A stretch of 64,000 nucleotides of DNA from Simmondsia chinensis (taxonomy: Eukaryota > Streptophyta > Magnoliopsida > Caryophyllales > Simmondsiaceae): the NCBI GenBank assembly GCA_018398585.1, contig JAGTTD010000005.1:5511355-5575354 (forward strand). Reading direction: 5' to 3'. How positions within the stretch are numbered: the stretch's first letter is position 1; every line of letters begins with the position of its first letter. Shown one piece after another: positions 52,660 through 62,137 of the stretch. Under the pieces are notes generated by a model, which made no database searches, was not told the origin of the DNA, and saw only the letters and a program-made list of their open reading frames with translations. Made by a program: the position numbers and the translations under genes.

Positions 52660-54720
52660 TACGTTTGGTATATTATTTTTTTGTTTTTTTTGAACATAAA
52701 AGCCCGAGGGCAAGAAACTAGGTTAAAAAATCGGTCAAAGTTTACAAGGGAAATCAAAGGTGGAGGGGGGGCCGCCCACCAGTGATGAGTACAACGACGA
52801 CTCAAGTGACAACGAGCAACGAAATGGGCCACCCTATTACATGATCTAGGTGACCAACGAAAAAGACAAGAAATAAAACAAGCAGAAGAGGCTACCATGA
52901 AAATATCCTCAATAATAGCACTACAATCCCACGTAATGGGAGAAGAACGAGAAATAAAGTTAATAGCAACCAAACAATCAGACTCAATGATAACATTCTT
53001 CCAACCATAGGAGGATGCAAGGGAGCAAGCGGCTCTTATTGCAAGACGTTCGGCGATAAGCGGAGAAGAAGCTGAAACGTTGGCGCACCATCCTCCCACA
53101 ATCAAGCCCGAAAGAGATCGAGCTACAACCGCTAGGGCAGCTGAGGAGTGGGAGTCAAGAGCAGCGTTGGTGTTGATTTTGATCCAGTTATCCGGTGGTG
53201 GAGCCCAATGAGAGGGAGAAGCTGGAGGTGGAGTTGCTGGAGCTGCAGCAGCAGCCGGGAGGGGACCAGCAGCAGCCAAGAGAGGGTCAGCAGCAGGGGT
53301 GTGGCCAATGGCTGCGGAATTAGAAGCACAGAAAGCAGTTGACGTAGGCGAGATGACGGTTGATTCAAAAATAAGCTTGCATCGTCCTTTTCATATTTCC
53401 CAACAAAGGAGGGTGATCCTGGATAAAGAGTCAGCATTAAAAACGTTGCTAGAGCAAATTGAATCCCACCAATGATGGAAGCCATTGAACCCTTGCTCGG
53501 AAGGGCGGAAGCCAGGGGGGGAGACAAACCAACAAGCTTTTGCCCATGGGCAAAGAATGAGGGTATGCTCGGTAGACTCGATGATACCATCACAACGAGG
53601 ACAAAAGGGATGGAGTTTGAGATTTCTCTTCCAAAGGTTTTCTGAGGTTGCTAGAGCATTAGAGGAGGCTCTCCACATGAAGTGTTTTATTTTTGGTGGG
53701 ATGGGGAGAGACCAAAGTATACGAAGGCTAGAAGGGGAGCAAATGGAGGAACTTGTGGAAGTGGATGAATGATTGATAGGATTTTGAAGAAGAGACCACA
53801 GCTTATAGCCTGATTTGACGGAGTAGGTACCGTGTTTGTTGTGGTGCCAAATGAGAGAATCATCCCTGTATGGATTTCCGATTGGGATTGAAAGGATTGC
53901 CTCGGAAACACGATTGGGGAAAAGGTGTAAAAGAGAGTCGGCTTTCCATTTACGGGCACTTGGGATAATAAGATCTGAGCCCTTTGAGGGGACCTCGTTT
54001 CCCGCCGGTTTGGGCCCAACCGAAAAAGAGGGGAGCTGAGAGACCCATTGATCGTCCCAAATGTTAATGCAAGAACCACTGTTAACCTTAAGGATGGAAG
54101 AATTTTGGAAGTAGACACCTTTAAGAATTTTGACCCAAAAAGCGTTTAGATTTTGGAGGGCCCTCCAAACTTGTTTTGCAAGAAGAGCATTATTGATCCC
54201 TTGAAAATCGCAAAAACCAAGACCTCCAAAAATTTTGGGACGAGAAATGAAATTCCAACTTTTCCAATGGATACCTTTGTCCTCAATCGCACCTCCTTTC
54301 CACCAAAAAGGGGCAAGGGAGCAATTAAGCTTTTTAACGACACCAAGTGGAATTTTGTAGCATGACATGACATAAGAGGGAATGGCCGATACCACGGATT
54401 TAAGAAGAATTTCACGACCCGCGTGGGAAAGAAGTTTTGATTTCCATCCTTGCATTTTGTTACGGATTTTGTCAAAAAGAAAGTTAAGAGCGCATTTTTT
54501 TGATCGACCCCAAAGGATTTGAGTACCGAGGTACCTGTCATTCTCATCCATTTCAGTCACACCAAGAATCTCCATACATTCTTCTCTTACCCAAGAAGGG
54601 GTATTGGAGGAGAAGAAAGCATGGGATTTATGGAGGTTAATTTCTTGGCCCGAAGCCGCACAATATGAAAATGAGGTTAAAATAGTCACTCTTAATTTGG
54701 CATGTATTAGTGAGAGTGAG
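52660..54720 (-). pseudogene. 5'-truncated L1-type LINE: RT end, zf-RVT, RNase H
   Basis: On the minus strand one frame runs from the C-terminal part of a LINE reverse transcriptase (SGQEINLHKSHAFFSSNT, GREILLKSVVSAIPSYVMSC) through a zf-RVT region (PPKIKHFMWRASSNALATSE, CPRCDGIIESTEHTLILCPW) to a plant-type RNase H domain (DNWIKINTNAALD, AERLAIRAACSLASSYGW, IIESDCLVAI, SCNRVAHFVAR). It is interrupted by a single in-frame TGA at 53391-53393. The first acidic RNase H position appears as N (INTNAA). The frame ends in an A-rich 3' tail (T-rich on the plus strand, 52672-52690). The 5' part (endonuclease and RT core) is missing. Confidence 0.9.
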
Positions 54721-54762
54721 TATAAACAAATAATTTACCAATTACCATCCCATAGATTTTGG

Positions 54763-54763
<1 letters not shown>

Positions 54764-54797
<34 letters not shown>

Positions 54798-54820
54798 CTA
54801 TTATTATTATTATTTAATTT
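54764..54820. repeat. AAT/ATT trinucleotide microsatellite
   Basis: About ten TAA/AAT units followed by ATT units, giving a self-complementary AT-rich tract. It borders the truncated 5' side of the LINE. Confidence 0.85.
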
Positions 54821-55009
54821 TATTATTTGAGAGTAATTAAATAAAATTAAAATTAAAATTAAAAAAAATTATGAGCCCCAAATTTTTTTTCTATTTATAT
54901 TACCATATTTTTAAACTCAATCCCCCCTAAATATGAAAATATAGAAGTAATTCCCACTCCCGCAAACGAAACAGCCAAAACCCCCCTCATTTCTGCAAAC
55001 CAATAACCC

Positions 55010-55126
55010 CCATATTCTCGTGTTGCACCCCGCAGGTTGGGTGTTTTCGGAAACAGCCTCCGTTTAGGGTAGCACCCTGAAGAGGGAAGACTACGTACAT
55101 TCACTCCCTCGACTCTGCTTAGGCGG
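55010..55126 (+). mobile_element. 5S/Angio composite SINE, left part, split by a TRIM
   Basis: It starts with the 3' end of the 5S head (TTCTCGTGTTGCACCCC) and continues into the Angio body (GGTTGGGTGTTTTCGGAAAC, GGGTAGCACCCTGAAGAGGG, ACTACGTACATTC, CTCTGCTTAGGCGG). It is interrupted at 55127; the remainder (GGCGAGAACCCTTAAAACAC, GAGAATGTTG) resumes at 55361 to about 55392. Confidence 0.85.
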
Positions 55127-55360
55127 TATCAAGACTTTCCCAAAAGCTTAAGTTGATGGGTAAAGGCCCAAGAATAGTTTTATACTCTAATATGCCCCTC
55201 ACATTGTACTTAAATTGTTTTAATATTGAAAGTGGGGGCTGTTGAGATTCGAATTTGTGATCTCTTGGTCAACAAGGCTCTGATACCATATCAAGGAACC
55301 ACCTTTCTCAAAAGCTTAAGCTGATGGGTGAAAGCTGGAGAATAATTTTATACTCTAACA
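55127..55360 (-). mobile_element. TRIM-like miniature LTR element (234 bp)
   Basis: On the minus strand: a 72-bp terminal repeat (TGTTAGAGTATAAAATTATT to TCCTTGATA, 55289-55360), immediately TGGTATCAGAGCC (55276-55288), which fits a tRNA-Met primer-binding site, about 80 bp of non-coding internal sequence, a purine-rich GTGAGGGGCA, and a second 66-bp terminal repeat (55127-55192). The flanks GGCGG and GGCGA fit a 5-bp target duplication. It inserted into a 5S/Angio SINE. The size is at the very low end for LTR elements. Confidence 0.88.
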
Positions 55361-55564
55361 GGCGAGAACCCTTAAAACACTGAGAATGTTGCTTTAATAA
55401 GGCCCTTGTTTGACACCCCATCCCTAATACAATGATAATTGCACGTAATTGAAGAGGATAAGTTCAACATTGCATGGAAATGGATGTACGTATTCTCCAA
55501 TTCATTGCTTACCCACATTATAGACAATAATTAATTACACATAATATAAAATTAAAGGTATCAA

Positions 55565-55840
55565 TGTTAGAGTATAAAACTAATCTTAAACCTTTACTCA
55601 CTGGTTTTAGTTTTTGAGAAACTTTTCCTTCACGTGGTATTATAGCCTTGTTAACTAAGATGTTACGAGTTCGACTTCCAACAACCCCCACTTTAAATAT
55701 TAACAGAATTTAAGCACAAGATATAAAGTAGACTTATGAATTATCTACGCTTCAAGCCCAAAGTGCATGTTAGGAGTATAAAATCAATCCTGAATCTTTA
55801 CCCATTAGTTTAAGCTTTTAAGAAAATTAATTTCTTCACA
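55565..55840 (+). mobile_element. TRIM-like element, second copy
   Basis: Terminal repeats at 55565-55637 (TGTTAGAGTATAAAACTAAT) and 55768-55840 (TGTTAGGAGTATAAAATCAA), with a primer-binding-like TGGTATTATAGCC between and the shared internal GAGTTCGACTTCCAACAACC. No matching 5-bp flank was found. It is more diverged than the copy at 55127. Confidence 0.7.
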
Positions 55841-56249
55841 GTCAGCTAACTTAACTAATAGAGTCTTTGAAAGGTGGTGTCTGAGATCTAGAATCGAATT
55901 CTGACTTTGTCATGGGGAGATGGGTCGGGTGAAAGGGGATTCACATAGGGCCGGCACTCATGAGGTTCATGTAATTTCTTACTGTAGGTAAAAATTTTAA
56001 AAATATATATAGTATAAAATCATTAAATTACATAAAAGTAATATTAAGCAAATTATTTTTATTAAATTAATAATATTTTTTTGAAAAAAATAATAAATTA
56101 ATAATATTTTTGTGGGTGTCATTTTCAGTTAATTTCCAAAATAAGCAAAGCCAGAAAGAAATTAGGAGAAATTGTCAAGGCAACACCTACGTGATGTATC
56201 ACGTTAACTTCGTGATTAGCTGCTTGACCAAATTAATAATATTTTTATA

Positions 56250-56530
56250 CTCGTTTAAGTATAAAATTATTTTTAAACTTTCATTCATTAGTTTAAATTT
56301 TTGACAAAGTTGTTCTTGTTAGAATATAAAATCTATCATGAACCTTTATTCATCAGCTTAAACTTTTGGAACAGGTGATTTCTTGACAGTTCTTTGTCAA
56401 TGATACTAAAGCCTTATTGGCCAAGAGGTCCAAAAATATAAGGTTCAGGTGGATCTGTTAAAATATAAAATTATTTATTAACCTTTACCAATCAACTTAA
56501 CATTTTGACAAAGTTGATTTTTTGACGAGA
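56250..56530 (+). mobile_element. Cluster of decayed TRIM terminal repeats
   Basis: Three terminal-repeat-like segments (about 56255-56312, 56315-56385 and 56457-56525) share AGTATAAAATTATTT/ATATAAAAT, CATTAGTTTAAA/CATCAGCTTAAAC and TTTGACA, with a primer-site relic ATGATACTAAAGCC at about 56402. Probably one element plus a solo or partial copy. Confidence 0.55.
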
Positions 56531-56697
56531 CCTGCTATTTTAAAAGATTAAAATAAGAGGCAAACACATATATAAAAATTATTTTATACTATAATATTAT
56601 CTTTGTGTGAAAATGTTCATTAGATTTGAAGGTCTATCATGCACATGTCCACCTCATTGAGTCATGGTCATGTGCTAAAATAATATTAATATTAGAG

Positions 56698-57055
56698 TTA
56701 TTTGTAACAAAGGTCCATGTACTTTGCTCGTTGTGTTAATTTAGTCCTTGTACTTTTAATTGTATCAATTTATTTCCTCTACTATTTAAATTGTGTCAAT
56801 TTAGTCCAATTATCAAATTGAAGTAAAGTTAATGACGCAATTTTTAATGATATAATAATTTTAGATGCAAATAATTCACTACTAATTCATAACTCATTTT
56901 AACCTAACCCATAGCTGAACTATTAAAAAATTTCATCAAAAACTTACATAAATTTCACTCTAGGGACCAAATTGATGCAATACAAATAGCAGAGGGACTA
57001 AATTGATACAACGGACAAAGTATAGGGATCTTTGGTGTAAATAACCCTTAATATT
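56698..57055. mobile_element. MITE-like element with long imperfect inverted ends
   Basis: Left end TTATTTGTAACAAAGGTCCA, then GTACTTTGCTCGTTGTG and AATTTAGTCC; right end GGGACTAAATTGATACAACG, then GTATAGGGATC and TTTGGTGTAAATAA. The ends pair over about 60 bp. AT-rich interior. It is the best-preserved copy of the family also seen at 18273, 38745 and 50040. Confidence 0.65.
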
Positions 57056-57369
57056 AAAAGGAGGAATTGTTGAGATTTGAACATATGTTAAGAAAACGAT
57101 TAGCCCAAAAGTTTAAGCTATGACATGGAGTCAATATGAAATTTCAATTCCTTTACCCCCATCCAAAAAATTAGAACTCTTATTTTTAATTGAAACCCAA
57201 TTCAATAGAACCGGACATTGAATTTGCGATTCCAGTTCCAATTATTGGACCAAACAGTAGCATTACAATTTTTTAATTCAACTTCAATCCTAATTTTAAG
57301 CTCGAATTTCATACGCCAAGCAAGATCTCAATTATTTTTCCATTTTATAGAATCGATGCAGTGTGGACT

Positions 57370-57567
57370 AGGGTTCATTTACCAAGCACTAAAACACCGG
57401 ATCCCATTAGAACTCCGAAGTTAAGCGTGCTTGAGCGAGAGTAGTACCAGGATGGATGATCTTCTGTGAAGTCTTCGTGTTGCTAACCCCATAAGGTTGG
57501 GAATCTTTGAAAATAGCATCTCAGTAGGGTTATACTCTGGAGGGGTAAGACTGGGTACAACAAAGTT
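57370..57567 (+). mobile_element. SINE with complete 120-nt 5S rRNA-like head
   Basis: Immediately after the left target duplication the sequence follows 5S rRNA from its first base (GGGTTCATTTACCAAGCACT) through ACACCGGATCCCATTAGAAC, AAGTTAAGCGTGCTTGAGCG and GAGTAGTACCAGGATGGATG to GTGTTGCTAACCCC, 120 nt in all (57371-57490), then enters the Angio body (AAGGTTGGGAATCTTTG, GGGGTAAGACTGGGTACAA). A perfect 15-bp direct repeat GATGCAGTGTGGACT flanks it (57355-57369 and 57568-57582). The Angio tail is cut short. Confidence 0.93.
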
Positions 57568-57698
57568 GATGCAGTGTGGACTGATTACTAAATTTTTGGG
57601 CCAAGTTTCAGTTGGGCTGCAATTTGGGTTTTTTATTGACTCATCTTTTGGGCTTTTGGGTTTGAGGAATGCGACCAAGAAAAGGTGTTGAGAACTGC

Positions 57699-57770
57699 TA
57701 AGAAATTAACTGTTTTAAAAGCTTAAATTAATAGATAAAGGTTTAAAATTAATTTTATACTCTACTATAT
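57699..57770 (-). mobile_element. Solo TRIM-like terminal repeat
   Basis: On the minus strand AGTAGAGTATAAAATTAATT, ACCTTTATCTATTAATTTAA and GCTTTTAAAACAGTTAATTT align with the TRIM terminal repeats at 55127-55360. No internal part is present. Confidence 0.55.
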
Positions 57771-57825
57771 TTATATCCTCTCATGTAAATGCATATTGTG
57801 ATTGAAGAGTGAATATTGCCCAGGC

Positions 57826-58385
57826 CCCTTAAGGATGCACATCTGTCCAAGACTGGATCGAAGACTGAACTTCATCAAATCATGAGATTGAGGACTGGAC
57901 CAATTAAAACTAGGTTGGTCTGCCAGTTCGGATTGGACCGGACTGGTTTGGACTGAATTTTCATTTAGCAAATGTAATTATAAGTAGAAAAATATTTCCA
58001 TATGAAAGTTAAGAATTTTGGAAAATAACGATAGTGATATAGTTTGAACAATATATAGATAATTTAGGGATAATTATAAAGGTTATTTATATAATCATAA
58101 ATAGTAAAAAAGTTAATATTTAATTTTCTAAAATTTAATATTTTTAGATACATATAGTATATATTAATTATACAACTAAATTATGTATACAAAATATTTA
58201 ATGTGAAATTAACGTCGATCGGTCCGCGGTCTAATCATCGGATTTTCCGATCTTGGACTAGACAGGACCGAAGACCGTTTAAACACATATACTAGGATTG
58301 AAGATCGAACCGATATATGGTCAGTCTGATTTGGTCCTTAACCAAAATAGTCAGTCCAAACCGATTTTTGTTTACCCTCAGCCCT
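57826..58385. mobile_element. hAT-like remnant, GGACCGAAGACC-rich
   Basis: Both flanks carry repeated motifs such as GGATCGAAGACTGAAC, GGACCGGACTGG and ACAGGACCGAAGACCG, in inverted arrangement around an AT-rich centre, as in the hAT element at 15303-16888. The ends and target duplication could not be fixed. Confidence 0.4.
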
Positions 58386-59059
58386 CCCTTCCTCTCTCCC
58401 TCCCTCTTGGACTCGAATTCGAACTACAACAGCCTTTTCCTTCGGTTGTATTCTAAATATAAGATATTATCAAATATTTAGAGAGTTGGAATCTTGGTTT
58501 TATTAAATATCAATATTTGGACGTAAAAAATTATTTCATTGCAACAAATAGACTATTAAATATGAAATATATAACTTTTAGATTAAAAAATTATTTTATC
58601 AAATATCGAGATATTAAAGTATTCCAAAAAGAAATCGCATGAATAAAGGTGTTCGTTACCAACTCTATCAAGCTTCACTTGAAGAAGGCGAAGTCTCAAA
58701 GTCAAGGAAATATACGATGATTGTTCGCATAGGGCGAGAAGATGGTAGGGTTGCCTTTTCCCTTGATCAGGCGTCTTTGTCTTGAAGTTAGAAGTGTCGG
58801 TAGCCTAGTTCCAGATGTTCCGTTCATGTGATTGGTGCTTTTGTTATTGCTTGCTTTGTTGTGGTTCGATTTTAATTGACTATTTTGTTAGTTTATGGTG
58901 GTTTTGTTTCGTGTAGGTGGTGATGGTCTTCTCTTGTTTCAAATCGTTAAACCTTATCCTTTACTTTTGTGTCTTTAGGGCTTGTTCCATAACCATCAAA
59001 GCAATATATTTCTTTGATAATTAAGAGGATAAGATTCTCGAGAGTACATAGAGTCTATA
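58386..59059. other. Spacer, no gene seen
   Basis: AT-rich, then mixed sequence. About 58630-58990 holds short open stretches and ends in a CTTTGATAATTAAGAGGATAAG-like segment that could be a LINE 3' end. No confident feature. Confidence 0.4.
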
Positions 59060-59077
59060 GTATTAGAATGTTTAATA

Positions 59078-59317
59078 CCAAGATAGTACCAACAAATAAG
59101 CATTGGATCCCATTAGAACTCTACAGTTAAACATGCTTGGGCAAGAGTAGTACCAAGATGGGCGACTTTTTGAGAAGTCCTCGTGTTACACCCCTCAAGT
59201 TGGGGGTTCTTGGAAACAACCTGTCTTCAGGGTAGTACCCTAAAAGGGGAAGGCTGCATACATCCACCCTCCCAAACTCTGCTTTGGCGAGAGCCCTTGG
59301 GGCACTGGGAATATTGA
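59078..59317 (+). mobile_element. 5S/Angio composite SINE, first unit of a tandem pair
   Basis: A 240-bp unit: head CCAAGATAGTACCAACAAAT, 5S-like GGATCCCATTAGAACTC, GCTTGGGCAAGAGTAGTACC, GAAGTCCTCGTGTTACACCC, then the Angio body (GGGTAGTACCCTAAAAGGGG, GGCTGCATACATCCACCC) ending CACTGGGAATATTGA. It is preceded by GTATTAGAATGTTTAATA (59060-59077) and followed by a related 18-mer (59318-59335). Confidence 0.92.
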
Positions 59318-59335
59318 GTATTAGGGTCTTTAATA

Positions 59336-59564
59336 CCAAGATAGTACCAATAAACAAGCACCGGATCCCATTAGAACTCCGCAGTTAAACGTGCTTCGGC
59401 GAGAGTAGTACCAAGATGGGTGACTTCCTGGGAAGTTCTCGTGTTGCACCCCTCAGGTTCGAAACAACCTCTCTTCAGGGTAGTACCCTGAAAGAGGAAG
59501 GCTGCATACATCCACCCCCCAAACCCTGCTTTGGCAAGAGCCCTTGGGGTACTGGGAATATTGA
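59336..59564 (+). mobile_element. 5S/Angio composite SINE, second unit of a tandem pair
   Basis: A 229-bp unit starting with the same CCAAGATAGTACCAA, with a better-preserved 5S head (CACCGGATCCCATTAGAACT, CCGCAGTTAAACGTGCTTCG, GGGTGACTTCCTGGGAAG, CTCGTGTTGCACCCC), a small deletion at the start of the Angio body, and the same ATATTGA end. A third 18-mer GCATTAGGATCTTTAATA follows (59565-59582). Confidence 0.92.
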
Positions 59565-59689
59565 GCATTAGGATCTTTAATATTAGGGTAGTCTAATAGT
59601 GAGTATAGTGGGCCCCATTTAAAGAGGGATTATTCTATAAATAGAGGGGTCATTATAAGTTACCAACTCTAATATTAGAGGGATTTGAA

Positions 59690-60480
59690 CCATTGATTGA
59701 TCATGGTCATGTCGATGACGTGGACCTATATGTTAATTTGGCTCAAGATATCGCGGAAACCTCAAAGACAGAAGAAAGAAGAAGAAGAAGTGAGAGGCCG
59801 GGGCGCCGGGAACCTAATGGTGGTGCTTCTAAAAGGGATCGCAAGGCTCTCAAGCGCTGAAAAAAAAGATTAAGAGAAACAGAACCTTCAAGTGTTCTTT
59901 AAAGATATGTCTCCTGGTAACAGTGGGAAGAGAAGGCCTGAGAAAGTAACCAAGGCCAAAGGAAAGAAAAAGACTTGAAACAAGAACAAGAAATGCTTCA
60001 CAGCTGAGCAACTGCTCAAGGGGAAACGCTCTTTGGAGACCGGAAAGTTGCTTGGGTTGAGTTTTCATGGGGATGAATCCCTTATGATTGAGCGCTTTGC
60101 TAAAATGGACTAAGGTTTGGATTCGTTTGTGCTGTTCTCCCTTAGATCTTTGTTTCTGGACTCTTCTTCCTTCTCTTTCCAGCTCCGTTTTCTGGTCCAG
60201 ATCTGTTGCGCCTTTTTCTCCAGCTTTTGGTTTTACTTCTTGTCCGTGCTTTTCTTTGTTGCCCCTGGGTCTCCTTTTTCGAGTTGTGTTGTTTTGTTGG
60301 TTTTGTTTGTCTTTTGCCCTGTTTGTTTCTGTTGCCCCTCCCCCGTTTGTCTTTTCTCTGTTTTGTTTTGCTTGTTCCTTCTCCGTCTTTTGGAGTTGTT
60401 TGGGCTCGCTTTGTCGAGGCCTGGTGTTGTCCTTCGGCTTTGCCGATATTTATCCGAAAAAAAAGAGAGGTCATTGTAAT
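59690..60480 (+). mobile_element. LINE remnant: ORF1-like end joined directly to a T-rich 3' region
   Basis: An open stretch (VDLYVNLAQDIAETSK, then a basic RRRRSERPGRREP) is followed by a frame-broken segment encoding GKLLGLSFHGDESLMIERFA, a motif shared with 61067-61252 and 20858-21800. Then come about 350 bp of T-rich sequence and the end CCTTCGGCTTTGCCGATATT with an A-run, a 3' end type seen in plant L1 LINEs. No reverse transcriptase is present. The LINE assignment of the motif is inference. Confidence 0.5.
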
Positions 60481-60704
60481 CCAAATAATTCAATCAATAA
60501 AAATGTCATCTCTTATATTTCTGTTTATCTCTCTTTATTTTTAGTATTGTAATACTTTTTTTTAATTTATAGTTTACTTAGACTTAGGTTTGTATCGGGA
60601 AATGAGAGACAATGTGATGACAAGCATGGGGAAAAGCCATCATATAGGCAAAGTGTGCGTGTGTGTGTTAATGGGCATGGCAAATAGCACGCCACCGAAA
60701 CAAC

Positions 60705-60746
60705 CTAAGAGTCACTCCACCCACCACGTGCCCTCTTATCATTGGT
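60705..60746. repeat. 42-bp direct repeat, left copy
   Basis: A perfect 42-bp sequence (starting TAAGAGTCACTCCACCCACC, ending TCTTATCATTGGTT), identical to 61819-61860. The two copies bracket 1072 bp containing a LINE ORF1-like fragment and an LTR-like region. Confidence 0.9.
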
Positions 60747-61066
60747 TATTCAACTCCATGCCTTAGTTTTTAACTTCAGCTGCTTTGATTTTGTATCATT
60801 TTAGAGTCATACCATGGTGTCGGATTTAGAAAATTGTTCAGGATATGTTAGCCGTAAATAATTTAGGTAAAAATATTAGATTCAAAGACTTTGAAATTTG
60901 TCCATATAATAGATCAAGAAAATAGAATTATTGGACAGTTACAGGCAAAAATCATCAAGCACTACATGAGTACAGCCACCACCGGAAAGGATGAATTAAG
61001 AATAGGGGAAAGAGCCAATGTACTAAAGTTAGAAATGAAATTGATAGGGAGTTAGGTCAACCAACC

Positions 61067-61480
61067 TTAATTTTTCATTGCAATATGCTTAACTACAACC
61101 GATTCATTACTATCAAAATTTAGTCCAAGCTTTTTCCCGAACTTCCACGGACGCTCCGCAGCGAGAAGCTTGTCAACATCTTTAACACTTTCACCTTTCT
61201 TCGCCAACTTCTTCTTTTTTTGCTTACCATGAGGGTTGGCTGATCTATTCATGCTACTCCCAAGTAAGATATCCTTCAGGAATTCTTACAAGTTCTGCTT
61301 TACTTGCGTTTTAGACTTGTGCTTTTGTGCTCTCTAACTCTTCTTTCACGAATCAAAGTTAATCGCCTGACGATCCACCACCACCTTCCTTCTTCTCTCC
61401 CCCGCCTTGCTGGACTTCACCATATGTGACACCTGGACACTTTTTAAAGGACTCTTATCAATGTGCAGAGGCCTACCGAG
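61067..61480 (-). pseudogene. LINE ORF1-like C-terminal fragment
   Basis: On the minus strand: GRPLHIDKSPLKSVQVSHMV and AGERRRKVVVDRQAINFDS, a frame break, then an ORF (61067-61252) with KQKKKKLAKKGESVKDVDKL and RPWKFGKKLGLNFDSNESVV. The same GK-LGL-F--(D/N)ES motif occurs in the LINE remnants at 20858 and 59690. I take it as the end of a plant LINE ORF1; the family name is not certain. Confidence 0.5.
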
Positions 61481-61489
61481 GACAGAGGG

Positions 61490-61800
61490 CTCGAAACCTG
61501 GCAAATATTAGGCTCTGATACTAATAATACGAACCTAAACTGAAGTAAACTAAAAACTAAAGGAAATCATTAAAATACTGAAAATAAAAAGACATATAGA
61601 GAAAATATAAAGATGGCATTAATTTTCATTGATTGCCTTGGATTACAATGGCTGCTTCTATTTATAGAATATTCTCTCTCTAGGTGAGACCCACTATACT
61701 ATCTATTAGGTTATCCTATTATTACTATAAATCCAAATACCTAATTTGGATACATAGGCAAAGGGGATGTTTGTTAGTGCCACTTACCACCAATCGACAA
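61490..61800 (-). mobile_element. LTR-like promoter remnant with primer-site-like sequence
   Basis: On the minus strand: a TATA-like TTCTATAAATAGAAGCAGCC at about 61667, TTGTAATCCAAGGCAATC, an A/T-rich leader, then TAGTATCAGAGCC (plus strand GGCTCTGATACTA at about 61511), close to a tRNA-Met primer-binding site. No terminal TG/CA pair or partner LTR is evident. Low confidence. Confidence 0.35.
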
Positions 61801-61818
61801 CATCCCGTTCTCCAATCA

Positions 61819-61860
61819 TAAGAGTCACTCCACCCACCACGTGCCCTCTTATCATTGGTT
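61819..61860. repeat. 42-bp direct repeat, right copy
   Basis: Identical to 60705-60746. See that entry. Confidence 0.9.
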
Positions 61861-62137
61861 GCTTTTATCTCACTCACTTATAAGTTTAGTAAGAATCAAG
61901 CATTGGAGTTATGACAGATAAGGGTACGACATATATATAAGTCTAGAGATCAATTAGTTTTTAAGATTGAACCCTATTTTTGGCTTAACTGTTTCATATA
62001 TGTTAATTCTGTAGATCGGACTTGAATCTTAACATTTCTTAGGGCCATTTCAAGTTCTTGATGACCAATAGAATCTGAAAATGAAAAGATACAATATAAT
62101 CTAGTATTGTAAATCACTAAGAAAACACACACTGCCC

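Noticed and set aside
60088..60552. Overlapping 110-154-codon ORFs in 60.1-60.5 kb
   Set aside because: The sequence is extremely T-rich with open frames in all three phases and Cys/Phe/Leu-rich translations; it is better explained as a LINE 3' region.
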